Part shown: in pieces, positions 33,496 through 41,961 of the stretch
Numbering within the stretch: position 1 is the first letter of the stretch
How the letters are laid out: the number at the start of each line of letters is the position of its first letter
NCBI GenBank assembly: GCA_937925095.1
Contig: CALEXX010000057.1
Coordinates: forward strand, 1 to 53,380
Length of the DNA stretch: 53,380 bases
Origin: an uncultured Leptotrichia sp.
Lineage (GTDB): Bacteria > Fusobacteriota > Fusobacteriia > Fusobacteriales > Leptotrichiaceae
Direction of reading: 5' to 3'
The notes under the pieces: generated by a model
The model's database searches: none
Told to the model about the DNA's origin: nothing
The model's input: the letters and a program-made list of their open reading frames with translations, nothing else
Program-made: the position numbers and the translations under genes

Positions 33496-35202
33496 ATGAA
33501 GTTTTACAGCAGTGTGCATAATTTTTACAGAAATTGTGAAATGGAAAATTTGAAAAAATTTAATAATACTCAATTTTCAAATTTAGAAGTAATAAAAAAT
33601 GAAGAATTCGGTTTTTTTGTCACAGTGGATTTTCCTCAGGAATCATGTCTTAACATAAGTAACTCTCTGGACTTACCGTGGTGGGGATTAAGCAGAAGAT
33701 ACCGTCTTGAAGTAACTTCTGAACTTGAAACTATTTATCCAAGTCTTGTAGACTATTCAAAAGATGATTACGGAAATGAGATTGCCGATATAATTCTTTC
33801 CCAGAAAAGTAAAGTTTATCCAGCAGGGGAAATTCCAGTTTTTATCCAAGGAATTATTCCTCAGGATTTTTCAGGGGAAAAAATTTCAATAAATGTGAAA
33901 TTATTTGAAAACAATGGTTATGAAAAGGAAAAACTTATAGAAGAAAAAACTTTAAACGTAGACATAATCGATTATGTACTACCTGAAAACAGCTTTTTCC
34001 TTGATTTGTGGCAGCATCCTTGTTCATGGGCAAGAACATATAATCTAGAATATTTTTCAGAAGAACATTTTTATGTAATAGAAAATTATCTGAAGGAAAT
34101 GAAGAAACTGGGTCAGAAGGTTATAAATCTTGTTGTTTCAGATTTTCCATGGGCTGGCCAGAAATGTTTCGATGTAAAGGAAAATGCTTCCCGTTTATAT
34201 GAATACAATATCATAAAAGTTTCAAGAAAAAACGGTAAACTTATTCTTGATTTTTCTAATCTTGACAAATATGTTGAACTTTGCTACAAACTGGGAATTG
34301 ATGAGGAAATCAACCTTTTTGGACTTATAGGAAACTGGCATGGCTATGATTTCGGATCACCTCTTGAAGATTATCCGGATCCGATAAGAATCAGTGTTTA
34401 TGATGAAGACGAAAAGATTAATGATTATATTAGAAATAAATCTGAACTCGCAGAATATATTAAGCTTTTATTCCAGCATTTAAAAGATAAAGGATATCTT
34501 TCTATAACAAAAATAATAGGAGATGAACCAAGTTCAGTGGAAGTATTTAAAAAATTCTCAGATTTCTTAAATTCCTGTACAACTGAAAAATTACAATATA
34601 AATATGCCATTCATTCTCCTGGATTTTTTGAAGAATACAGCGATGACTTAGAAAGTTTTTCAATAAACACACTACTTTTAGGAGATTATTATCAGAAGGA
34701 AAATCCTGCCTATAAAAAATTGGAAGAAAATTCTGATAAATTGACATGGTACTCATGCTGTTTTCCAAAAACATTTAATATTTTTATAGAAAGCCCTCTT
34801 ATAGAATCAAGACTTACAGGGCTATATACTTATTTATTTAAAATGAAGGGAATGCTACGTTGGGCATATGGTATTTATGTGGAAGATGTTTTCTCTGAAG
34901 TATCATATAAAAAGGAAAAATGGACTGCCGGTGATATGTTATTTGCATATCCTGGAAAAAATATGAAACCTCTCCACAGTTTAAGAGAGAAAAATATTCT
35001 TTATGGAATACAGGATTTCAATATTTTTAAACATTTGGAAACTAAATTTGAAAATTTAAATGATGAGTTAAGAAATAAATTTGAGATAAAAAATTTAATC
35101 AAAAGAATAGATGGAGACATTGACCTTGGAAACTATCCTGATGTGGATAAATATAAAAAAGTCAGAAATGAAATTATAAAAGAATATATAAAAGAAAAAT
35201 AA
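33496..35202 (+). CDS. DUF4091 protein, putative glycoside hydrolase
   Basis: A 568-residue protein without a signal peptide, matching DUF4091-type (glycoside hydrolase-like) proteins. An N-terminal beta-rich domain (about 1-160) is followed by a TIM-barrel-like core with FFLDLWQHPCSWARTYNLEY near 170-190, LFGLIGNWHGYDFGSPLEDY near 274-293, and ITKIIGDEPSSVEVFKKFSD near 336-355. The last includes a GDEP word that could supply the acidic catalytic pair. The C-terminal LFAYPGKNMKPLHSLREKNI near 475-500 is typical. AGGAGGCAAGC precedes ATG. It is divergent from the ABC/corrinoid operon, so it probably cleaves the imported compound in the cytoplasm. Chemistry and substrate are not established here. 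Confidence 0.78.
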   Translation: MKFYSSVHNFYRNCEMENLKKFNNTQFSNLEVIKNEEFGFFVTVDFPQESCLNISNSLDLPWWGLSRRYRLEVTSELETIYPSLVDYSKDDYGNEIADIILSQKSKVYPAGEIPVFIQGIIPQDFSGEKISINVKLFENNGYEKEKLIEEKTLNVDIIDYVLPENSFFLDLWQHPCSWARTYNLEYFSEEHFYVIENYLKEMKKLGQKVINLVVSDFPWAGQKCFDVKENASRLYEYNIIKVSRKNGKLILDFSNLDKYVELCYKLGIDEEINLFGLIGNWHGYDFGSPLEDYPDPIRISVYDEDEKINDYIRNKSELAEYIKLLFQHLKDKGYLSITKIIGDEPSSVEVFKKFSDFLNSCTTEKLQYKYAIHSPGFFEEYSDDLESFSINTLLLGDYYQKENPAYKKLEENSDKLTWYSCCFPKTFNIFIESPLIESRLTGLYTYLFKMKGMLRWAYGIYVEDVFSEVSYKKEKWTAGDMLFAYPGKNMKPLHSLREKNILYGIQDFNIFKHLETKFENLNDELRNKFEIKNLIKRIDGDIDLGNYPDVDKYKKVRNEIIKEYIKEK

Positions 35203-35205
35203 GTT

Positions 35206-35295
35206 GTGGTTGTTTCAAAAAGAAAATTTTATTAAATGAATAAAATAAAGTTTTTATATATTATATTTATAGTTTTACTATTTTGAGACAGTCTT
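35206..35295. repeat. short deletion copy of the dispersed palindromic repeat
   Basis: GTTGTTTCAAAAA (35209-35221) and TTTTGAGACAGTC (35281-35293) are the two ends. The interior AAATTTTATTAAATGAATAAA, AGTTTTTATATATTATATTTATA, then TTACTATTTTGAGAC matches the right third of the element at 48501. The left and central parts are lost. It lies four bases after the DUF4091 stop and may end that transcript. Confidence 0.65.
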
Positions 35296-35332
35296 ATTTA
35301 ATTTTATATATTTGTATAGCAGATTGTATAAA

Positions 35333-35366
35333 TATACTTTACATTTAATATTAATTGTAGTATATT
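35333..35366 (+). promoter_or_regulatory. promoter and palindromic operator of relB-yoeB
   Basis: TTTACA (35338-35343), a 17-base spacer and TATATT (35361-35366) form the promoter. ATATACTTTACA and TGTAGTATAT (35333-35365) form an imperfect palindrome spanning it, as expected for autorepression by the RelB-type antitoxin complex. Confidence 0.55.
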
Positions 35367-35388
35367 ATATCTGAAAGGAGATGATTTT

Positions 35389-35646
35389 ATGGCACAAATT
35401 AATTTGCGAATTGATGACACTATCAAGAAAAATGCAGAACAGGCATGTTCTGATATGGGACTTTCATTATCAGCAGCCATAACTATCTATTTAAAAAAAA
35501 TAGGCTCTGAAAGACGTATTCCATTTGAAATAACTGCAGATCCTTTTTATAGTGTTCAAAATATGGAACGTCTAAATCAGTCAATCAAAAATGTAAAAGA
35601 GGGGAAAACTACGCTTAAAGAACACGAGTTAATTGAGGAGGAATAG
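35389..35646 (+). CDS. relB: RelB/DinJ-family antitoxin
   Basis: An 85-residue antitoxin with an N-terminal ribbon-helix-helix DNA-binding fold (MAQINLRIDDTIKKNAEQAC, residues 1-20, then a second helix AAITIYLKKI) and a C-terminal tail that should wrap and neutralise the toxin (PFYSVQNMERLNQSIKNVKE near 52-71). GAAAGGAGATGATTTT precedes ATG. Its stop overlaps the toxin GTG start by one base (TAGTG), giving tight coupling. The palindromic promoter upstream fits autoregulation. YoeB toxins are classically paired with YefM/Phd antitoxins, so this partner type is a variation. Confidence 0.9.
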   Translation: MAQINLRIDDTIKKNAEQACSDMGLSLSAAITIYLKKIGSERRIPFEITADPFYSVQNMERLNQSIKNVKEGKTTLKEHELIEEE

Positions 35647-35909
35647 TGAGAAAAGTATGGTCTGATGAAGCATGGGAGGAATATCTATATTGGCAGACTC
35701 AAGATAGAAAAATTATAAAAAAAATAAACAATTTAATTAAAGATATTGACCGAAATGGATATCATTGTATAGGAAAACCTGAACCATTATCTGGAAATCT
35801 TACTGGATATTGGAGTGTCAGAATTGATAAAGCAAATCGTATTGTTTTCAAAATTTCTGATGATACATTGGAAATATGGCAATGTGGCTCACATTATAGA
35901 GATAAGTAA
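35646..35909 (+). CDS. yoeB: YoeB/Txe-family mRNA interferase toxin
   Basis: An 87-residue ribosome-dependent mRNA endonuclease of the RelE superfamily. WSDEAWEEYLYWQTQDRKII (5-24), GKPEPLSGNLTGYWSVRI (43-60) and the C-terminal CGSHYRDK match YoeB. The catalytic positions known from E. coli YoeB fall at the same numbers: Glu46, Arg65 and His83. The start is GTG at 35646, overlapping the antitoxin stop, and the coupled design should keep toxin below antitoxin. When released it would cut mRNA in the ribosomal A site and halt growth. A strong terminator follows. Confidence 0.92.
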   Translation: MRKVWSDEAWEEYLYWQTQDRKIIKKINNLIKDIDRNGYHCIGKPEPLSGNLTGYWSVRIDKANRIVFKISDDTLEIWQCGSHYRDK

Positions 35910-35915
35910 AATTTA

Positions 35916-35956
35916 AAACTGCACTTTCAATCTTATTAAGATTTTAAGTGCAGTTT
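35916..35956 (+). terminator. terminator of relB-yoeB
   Basis: AAACTGCACTT and AAGTGCAGTTT form a perfect 11-bp stem with an inner AATCTT/AAGATT pairing, followed by a T-rich run. It starts six bases after the yoeB stop. On the opposite strand it can also terminate transcripts passing the nagE-like gene end at 35998. Confidence 0.8.
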
Positions 35957-35997
35957 ATTTATTTTTATGAGACAGTTATTCGTATAATTATATAGAT

Positions 35998-37431
35998 TTA
36001 TAATCTTTTCATTTCATTTGCAACAAATTCTACTAATGGACCAATAATTACCTGAACATCTGTTTTTGAAGGTTTTATTACTCCTGCTGCAACTTTTTTT
36101 ATTTTTTTGTCATCAATTATACTTGAATCTTTTACTTCCAGTCTTAATCTTGTAGCACAGTTATCTATAGAAACTACGTTATCTTTTCCACCTAATGCTT
36201 CATATATAACTGCAGCAACTTCTGCATGATTGCTGTTTGAAGCTTCTATTTTTAATTCTTCTTCATTATCATCATCTTCTCTTCCAGGTGTTTTTAATTT
36301 AAACATTTTTATTAACACTTTAAATAGAAGATAATAAACTACTCCAAATCCAAGTCCTAAAACTAACAGCATAAATGGATTATTAGCCATTGGCATTCCT
36401 GAAGTAATTGTAAAGTCAATAAGTCCTGCACTAAATCCAAATCCTGCTGTCCAATGGAATGTAGATGCTATAAACAAGCTTACTCCTGTTAAGAATGCAT
36501 GAACTCCATATAATAAAGGTGCCACAAACATAAATGCAAATTCAAGAGGCTCTGTTACTCCTGTTACAAATGAAGTTACAGCTCCAGCCAACATTAATGA
36601 TGCAATTTGTTCTTTTTTAGAAGGCTTAGCTTCCTGATACATTGCATATGCTGCTGCTGGTAATCCAAACATCATAATAGGGAAGAATCCTGCCTGATAC
36701 ATTCCTGTTACTCCTTTTACTCCTGTTCCTCCAAGGAAGTTTCCGATATCATTTATTCCTGCTATATCAAACCAGAAAACTGCATTTAATGCATGGTGTA
36801 ATCCCAGAGGAATTAATAATCTGTTAAAGAATCCAAATATTCCTGCTCCTAAAGGTCCTAATTTTAAGAAAGATTCTCCAAATGCAACTAATGCTCCAAA
36901 CACTATAGGCCATACAAAGAAGAATACAGGTGACAATATAAGCATTGTAGCTGCTGTCAATATTGGAACTAATCTCTTACCACTGAAGAATGCAAAAGCC
37001 ATCGGTAACTGTGTCTTATGGAATCTATTAAATATTTCAGATGCAATTATTCCTGATACTATTCCGATAAATGCGTTATTTATTTTTGCAAAAGCTAACG
37101 GAACAGTTGCTACATCCACTTTTGTCAATAGTGCAACTGATTCTTTTGATAATAATGTAGTTATTACTAAGAAACCTACTAATCCTGCCAATGCCGCAGA
37201 ACCGTCCTTCTCTTTAGACATTCCAACTGATATTCCTACTGCAAACAATATAGGTATATTATCCAGTATGGAAGCTCCTGATTTTATTAGGAATGCCGCT
37301 GCTGGACTATTTGCTCCCCATCCAACCGGATCAAGTCTATAACCAATTCCTAAAAGTATCGCCGCTGCTGGCATTACTGCAATCGGCAACATAAGTGATT
37401 TACCAATTTTTTGTAAATACTTCATTAACAT
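35998..37431 (-). CDS. nagE: PTS EIIBC permease, N-acetylglucosamine/glucose type (NagE-like)
   Basis: A 477-residue membrane phosphotransferase. The IIC domain (residues 1-375, about ten helices) opens LQKIGKSLMLPIAVMPAAAI and carries LLIPLGLHHALNAVFWFDIAG near 210-230 and the substrate-loop word GVTEPLEFAFMF near 291-302. These match GlcNAc-specific permeases better than glucose ones. The linker (380-400) is acidic. The IIB domain (about 400-477) has the phosphocysteine in VSIDNCATRLRLEV near 427. There is no fused IIA, so a separate EIIA is needed. A consensus promoter and palindrome lie upstream. It transports and phosphorylates GlcNAc or a related sugar. Confidence 0.87.
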   Translation of the reverse strand: MLMKYLQKIGKSLMLPIAVMPAAAILLGIGYRLDPVGWGANSPAAAFLIKSGASILDNIPILFAVGISVGMSKEKDGSAALAGLVGFLVITTLLSKESVALLTKVDVATVPLAFAKINNAFIGIVSGIIASEIFNRFHKTQLPMAFAFFSGKRLVPILTAATMLILSPVFFFVWPIVFGALVAFGESFLKLGPLGAGIFGFFNRLLIPLGLHHALNAVFWFDIAGINDIGNFLGGTGVKGVTGMYQAGFFPIMMFGLPAAAYAMYQEAKPSKKEQIASLMLAGAVTSFVTGVTEPLEFAFMFVAPLLYGVHAFLTGVSLFIASTFHWTAGFGFSAGLIDFTITSGMPMANNPFMLLVLGLGFGVVYYLLFKVLIKMFKLKTPGREDDDNEEELKIEASNSNHAEVAAVIYEALGGKDNVVSIDNCATRLRLEVKDSSIIDDKKIKKVAAGVIKPSKTDVQVIIGPLVEFVANEMKRL

Positions 37432-37472
37432 TTTTAACCAACTCTCTTTCTACTTTTTTCGTTCATATCCTT

Positions 37473-37490
37473 TTTATATTGGAATATAAA
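37473..37490. promoter_or_regulatory. palindromic operator candidate of the NagE-like gene
   Basis: TTTATATT, GG, AATATAAA is an exact palindrome apart from the central two bases. It lies about 17 bases downstream of the -10 element, inside the early transcribed region, as expected for a repressor roadblock site. Confidence 0.5.
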
Positions 37491-37506
37491 CCTTATTTTC
37501 AATAAT

Positions 37507-37534
37507 ATTATATATTGATTTTTCGTCAAGTCAA
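37507..37534 (-). promoter_or_regulatory. promoter of the NagE-like gene
   Basis: On the minus strand TTGACT (37529-37534), a 16-base spacer and TATAAT (37507-37512) lie about 80 bases before the start codon. Confidence 0.7.
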
Positions 37535-37723
37535 CTTTCATAAACATTCTTTTCAATAGACTTTTTTAACTAATTATAAAAAGTGTGACCAAATATTTCA
37601 TTTTACAACCATAGAAACGAAAAACTTTTTCAACTTTTTTAAAAAAATTAAAAAAGTTCTAACCTTAATCTATCTTGAAACTTTATTTTTTTAATCACAC
37701 TTTCTATTTTTGTTTTTATTTTT

Positions 37724-38389
37724 TTACATTTTCCAGTTTATTTCTTTTTTTCCTAATTCCTTTAAGATACCATTTGCTTTTTCAAAATGTCCACATCCAA
37801 AAAAACCTCTGCTTGCAGAAAGCGGACTTGGGTGTGCTGATTCCAGAATATAATGTTTTTCTGTATTTATAAGTCTTTTCTTACTTCTTGCATTATTTCC
37901 CCAAAGTATAAATATCAACGGTTCTTCCCTTTCATTAAGATATTCTATGACGTTATCTGTAAATATTTCCCATCCAATTTTTGAATGTGAATTTGCATTT
38001 TCTGCAACAACTGTCAATGCTGTATTTAAAAGAAGCACTCCCTGTTTTGCCCATGGAACAAGGTATCCATTTTTGCTCATGCTGTAACCGTACTCGCTAC
38101 TTATTTCCTTATATATATTCTGCAATGAAGGTGGAAGTTTTACTCCTTCCTTTACAGAAAAAGCAAGTCCATGTGCCTGATTTGGTCCATGATAGGGATC
38201 CTGTCCCAGCAGAACTATTTTACAGTCCTTATAGCTTGTCAGTTTAAATGCTGAAAATATTTCTTCCGGCTTAGGATATATAGTTTTTGTCTTATATTCC
38301 TTCACCAGAAATTTTCTCATATTCTGATAATATTCCTTTTCAAATTCTCCTTTTAAAATTTCATCCCAGTCATTTCCTATATTTACCAT
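37724..38389 (-). CDS. ung: uracil-DNA glycosylase
   Basis: A 221-residue DNA repair enzyme that removes uracil from DNA. It has the catalytic water-activating motif GQDPYHGPNQAHGLAFSV (62-79, with Asp64), the FILWGNNARSK strand near 160 and the minor-groove intercalation loop HPSPLSASRGFFGCGHF near 188-204 (the catalytic His is in HPSPL). GAGGACAGAAGTT precedes ATG. It is 24 bases downstream of the SAM-hydrolase gene and may be the last gene of the ECF operon by readthrough. AT-rich inverted repeats near 37630-37655 follow its stop. Confidence 0.96.
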   Translation of the reverse strand: MVNIGNDWDEILKGEFEKEYYQNMRKFLVKEYKTKTIYPKPEEIFSAFKLTSYKDCKIVLLGQDPYHGPNQAHGLAFSVKEGVKLPPSLQNIYKEISSEYGYSMSKNGYLVPWAKQGVLLLNTALTVVAENANSHSKIGWEIFTDNVIEYLNEREEPLIFILWGNNARSKKRLINTEKHYILESAHPSPLSASRGFFGCGHFEKANGILKELGKKEINWKM

Positions 38390-38413
38390 AACTTCTGTCC
38401 TCTTTTCCTAAGT

Positions 38414-39277
38414 CTATTTCTCTATTTTCTTCAGCTCCACTGTCCACTGGTATCCTGATTCCACCTGATGTGCCCTTGAAAATGAACCTTGATTTATTGC
38501 CACACCGATTTTATCAAGTGAATTTACATAAAGCAAAGTTCTTCCTATGTGAACTTCAGCAAATGATTTTACAAACTTTACCGTACTGTTGTAAACATTT
38601 CTCATATTGTGTTTTATTACAAGTTCCAATGTATCTCCATAGTTTATTCCAATTTTTTCAAAATAACTTCTATCTATATTTGTCCATAAATTTCCAAATC
38701 TTATATCAAGTATGTCTATCGTTCCAGAAATTACTTCATCATCAGAAATTTTAACTTCTGTTGTCTGCAGCAGTTCCATTTTTTCAACTTCAAGTTTTTC
38801 TCCAACTTCTTCATATGAAATTACACCACTTGCAAGTCTTGCTCCTGTAAATGCATATATATCCCTTCCATGAAAAGTGTAAGATTCTCCCGAATATGGC
38901 AATCTATTTCTAGTTTCATCAATTTCTCTTATCTCTTCTATTCCTATGTTCGAATGTATATGTGTCAAAGTTCCATTATCAGGAGTTACAACATATTTCC
39001 CATCTTTTGTCTTTGCAACAATACTTTTTCTGTTACTTCCCACTCCAGGATCTACAACAGATACGAAAACAGTTCCTTCAGGCCAGTACTGTAAAGTCTG
39101 TACTAATCTGTAAGATGCATCCCATATATTGTATGTTTCTATTTCATGTGTAAGATTATATATTTTCAAATCCGGATTTACTCCAAGTGCAACTCCATAC
39201 ATTGCTGCCACAGCTCCATCCTGTAATCCGAAATCCGTCTGTAGAACAAGCATTCCGCTTACTTTATTATTTCCCAT
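38414..39277 (-). CDS. SAM hydroxide adenosyltransferase (DUF62, chlorinase/fluorinase family)
   Basis: A 287-residue enzyme of the DUF62 family, which hydrolyses S-adenosylmethionine to adenosine and methionine using the Asp-Arg-His-activated water. It has LQTDFGLQDGAVAAMYG near 12-28, the VDPGVGSNRKSIVAK segment near 76-90 and TFHGRDIYAFTGARLA near 135-150. The fluorinase-specific halide loop cannot be seen. It is co-oriented with and 35 bases downstream of the ecfT gene, behind AGGAGGAAATCAAA. The pairing with an ECF transporter suggests that transport or salvage of an adenosine-, methionine- or SAM-linked compound involves this enzyme. Confidence 0.87.
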   Translation of the reverse strand: MGNNKVSGMLVLQTDFGLQDGAVAAMYGVALGVNPDLKIYNLTHEIETYNIWDASYRLVQTLQYWPEGTVFVSVVDPGVGSNRKSIVAKTKDGKYVVTPDNGTLTHIHSNIGIEEIREIDETRNRLPYSGESYTFHGRDIYAFTGARLASGVISYEEVGEKLEVEKMELLQTTEVKISDDEVISGTIDILDIRFGNLWTNIDRSYFEKIGINYGDTLELVIKHNMRNVYNSTVKFVKSFAEVHIGRTLLYVNSLDKIGVAINQGSFSRAHQVESGYQWTVELKKIEK

Positions 39278-39312
39278 TTTGATTTCCTCCTAATTTTTAT
39301 AATAAAAAACTG

Positions 39313-40149
39313 TTATTTCACAAATATGTTGTAAAATCTTCCGTTATTTACCTTTATAAGTACCAGTGCAATAACAACAAATACTGCTGTTACAAGAATT
39401 GCCACTATATCAGATGTTTTCATTTTTCTTGCCTGATACCATGTACGCTTATTCTTTTTTCCAAATCCTCTTAAAACCATTGCATTACTTATAACATCTA
39501 TTTTATCAAGACTTGAAAATATTAGTGGAAGCAACGTGTAGGATATATTTTTTATTCTTGTTGCCAGTTTTACATTTTTTGAAATATCTATCCCTTTTGC
39601 CTGTTGAGCCTTACTAATTGTAATGAAATCTTCCTGGACTGTTGGTATATATCTCAGTGCAATTGAAACTGCATAAGAAAATTTATATGGTACTCCTATC
39701 CTGTTCAGTGAAGATGCAAATTCACTTGGATGAGTTGTTATTACAAATAGTAGACCAACAGGAATAACAGAAAAATATTTTATAAATATGTTAAACTCAT
39801 AAAATAGCTGCTCCTGAGTTACTACATAGTTTCCAAAAATTTTAAAAATATCATGCTGAGTTCCATATATTTTTGTTCCTTCCAGAGGAGAGAATAAAAA
39901 TATCATTAGTAGATTTAGTATCAGAAAAATAGAAATTAAATAAAACACTATTTTTATTTCCTTAAATTTTATTTTTGAGACTTTAAACAGTATAAACCCT
40001 AAAACTGTTAAAAATACCAACAATCTTGTATCATAAGTAAGCATAATTGCTGTTGTCCATAACAAAAAACATATCAGTTTCGCTGCTCCATTCAGCCTAT
40101 GTATTATTGAATCTTTTTCTATATACTCCAGTAAAAATGTACTTGCCAT
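39313..40149 (-). CDS. ecfT: energy-coupling factor transporter transmembrane protein EcfT
   Basis: A 278-residue membrane scaffold of an ECF vitamin/metabolite importer with five or more hydrophobic helices. The cytoplasmic coupling helices carry the family signatures QQAKGIDISKN near 182-192 and MVLRGFGKKNKRTWYQARK near 224-242 (the AR-G type motifs that contact the two ATPase domains). It connects the S component to the ATPases. It starts one base after the ATPase gene stop, with GGCAGGTGATTAG before ATG. Gene order S component, dual ATPase, EcfT, SAM hydrolase is one operon. Confidence 0.9.
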   Translation of the reverse strand: MASTFLLEYIEKDSIIHRLNGAAKLICFLLWTTAIMLTYDTRLLVFLTVLGFILFKVSKIKFKEIKIVFYLISIFLILNLLMIFLFSPLEGTKIYGTQHDIFKIFGNYVVTQEQLFYEFNIFIKYFSVIPVGLLFVITTHPSEFASSLNRIGVPYKFSYAVSIALRYIPTVQEDFITISKAQQAKGIDISKNVKLATRIKNISYTLLPLIFSSLDKIDVISNAMVLRGFGKKNKRTWYQARKMKTSDIVAILVTAVFVVIALVLIKVNNGRFYNIFVK

Positions 40150-41880
40150 CTAATCACCTGCCTTCTGATGATGTTTTTCAAAGTTAACAAAAGTTCTTAT
40201 AAGTTCTTCTGAATTTATTCCAGCTTTTTCAGCCATATAATGAAGTGAAGTTTCCTTAAGGTTGGCTTCTTTCAGAATTTTTCTGTCAGCCAGAATTTCT
40301 GCAGGATTTCCTTCCTTTATAACCTGACCATCATTAAAAACATAAGCTTTATCAGTATATTCCAGCATCAGATGCATATCATGCGTTATAAAAAGTATTG
40401 TAATTTCATATTCATTCAGCTGTTTTAAAAATTCCATTATTTCTCTGTAATGAAATAAATCCTGTCCTGCAGTCGGCTCATCGACTATTATTATTTCCGG
40501 CTGGAGTATAAGTACAGAAGCTATTGTTACCCTTTTTTTCTGCCCATAGCTAAGTGCTTTTATAGGCCAGTTTCTGAAAGGCTTAAGTTTACATATTTCC
40601 AAGATTTCAAGCACTCTTTTATCTATTTCATCTGGTGAAATTCCTCTAGTTTGAAGCCCAAGTGCCACCTCATCAAAAACCGTTACCTTGGAAATCATAG
40701 CATTTGGATTTTGCAGTACAAATCCTATTTTTTCTGCCCTTTTCGTTATACTTTCATTACTTATATCACTATTCTTATAATAGATTTTTCCTTCATTCTG
40801 TTTCTCAAATCCTGTAATAACCTTTGAAAGTGTTGATTTTCCTGCTCCATTAGACCCTACAATACTTATCATTTCACCCTTTTTTATATCTATGCTTACA
40901 TTTTTCAATATTTTTCTTTTTTCATTATATGAAAAAGAAATATTTTCAAGCTTAAGTATTATTTCTGAATCCTTTTTCTGCTCTTCCACCTGATTGTGTT
41001 CTATCCATTTTAGTATATTTTCCTTCACTTCAGGAAAGCTAATTTTTTCAATATTAGAAATTTCTTTATATTTTCCAAGGTCAACATTGCTATATTTTAA
41101 TGCTGAAATATACAATGGCTCCCTTATATTCATTTCTGTAAGTATATTTCCCTTCAGGATATTGTCAGGTGTATCATCTGCTACTATCCTTCCTTTATCC
41201 ACAACAATAATTCTGTCAACTTTTCTGTGCAGCACATCTTCCAGCCTATGCTCTATAATTACTGTAGTAATTCCTCCTTTTCCATGAAGTTCATCTATCA
41301 GTTCAATGGCATATTTTCCACTTAATGGATCAAGATTTGCCAAAGGCTCATCATAAAGGAATATCTTCGTATCATCAACCATTATTCCGGCAAGGGAAAC
41401 CTTCTGTTTCTGTCCACCTGATAAATCATGTGGCTTTAAATCCAGTAATTTTTCAACTTTTACAAACTCTGCGATTTCCTTAACTTTTTTCTTCATAACC
41501 TCAGTTTCAACTTCATCATTTTCCAGTACAAAAGCTATGTCTTCCGCAACACTCAGTCCTACAAACTGGGCATCTGAATCCTGAAGAACTGTTCCTACGT
41601 ACTTGGAATGTTCAAATATTTCATTTAACTGCTTACCATAAATTTCAATTTTTCCTGTTTTACTTCCCTTATAAAAATATGGTGCCAGTCCATTTATACA
41701 ATGTCCCATCGTACTTTTCCCTGAACCTGAAGGCCCTACTATGACAACTTTTTCTCCTTCATATATTTTAAGATTTATGTCATATAATGTCGGCTCTGAC
41801 TGACTTTCATACTGAAATGTGAAATTTTCAAAGCTTATGGCAACTTTTCTAACATCTTTTTTTCCTCTAATTTCTTCCAA
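40150..41880 (-). CDS. ECF transporter ATPase with two fused nucleotide-binding domains
   Basis: A 576-residue protein containing two ABC ATPase domains in tandem (EcfA-A' fusion, YkoD-like). Domain 1 has VGPSGSGKSTMGHCINGLAP near 54-73, LSGGQKQKVSLAG near 156-168 and FLYDEPLANLDP. Domain 2 has IVGSNGAGKSTLSKVITG near 338-355, the signature-like LSYGQKKRVTIAS near 443-455 and IIIVDEPTAGQD. The second signature reads LSYGQ rather than LSGGQ, a common asymmetry. It powers an ECF importer with EcfT and the S component. An intercistronic hairpin lies in the 80-base gap upstream. Confidence 0.9.
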   Translation of the reverse strand: MEEIRGKKDVRKVAISFENFTFQYESQSEPTLYDINLKIYEGEKVVIVGPSGSGKSTMGHCINGLAPYFYKGSKTGKIEIYGKQLNEIFEHSKYVGTVLQDSDAQFVGLSVAEDIAFVLENDEVETEVMKKKVKEIAEFVKVEKLLDLKPHDLSGGQKQKVSLAGIMVDDTKIFLYDEPLANLDPLSGKYAIELIDELHGKGGITTVIIEHRLEDVLHRKVDRIIVVDKGRIVADDTPDNILKGNILTEMNIREPLYISALKYSNVDLGKYKEISNIEKISFPEVKENILKWIEHNQVEEQKKDSEIILKLENISFSYNEKRKILKNVSIDIKKGEMISIVGSNGAGKSTLSKVITGFEKQNEGKIYYKNSDISNESITKRAEKIGFVLQNPNAMISKVTVFDEVALGLQTRGISPDEIDKRVLEILEICKLKPFRNWPIKALSYGQKKRVTIASVLILQPEIIIVDEPTAGQDLFHYREIMEFLKQLNEYEITILFITHDMHLMLEYTDKAYVFNDGQVIKEGNPAEILADRKILKEANLKETSLHYMAEKAGINSEELIRTFVNFEKHHQKAGD

Positions 41881-41902
41881 GAATTTTTCCTCCCTGTTAT
41901 TT

Positions 41903-41956
41903 AAAATACCCGCCTAATCTGTCAGCATTACTACTAACTAGAAAATGCGGGTTATT
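41903..41956 (-). other. intercistronic hairpin between ECF S component and ATPase genes
   Basis: TAAAATACCCGC (41902-41913) and GCGGGTTATTTA (41947-41958) pair over 12 bp with one bulge. The stem has a GC-rich tip-proximal end and a 33-base loop. It lies between two genes of the same operon, so it is more likely a partial attenuator or RNA processing/stability element that sets unequal levels of the S component and the ATPase than a full terminator. Confidence 0.5.
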
Positions 41957-41961
41957 TAAAA

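Noticed and set aside
37630..37660. Rho-independent terminator after ung
   Set aside because: The AACTTTTTT/AAAAAAGTT pairing is almost entirely A-T and lies about 70 bases past the stop. It is too weak to call as a terminator.
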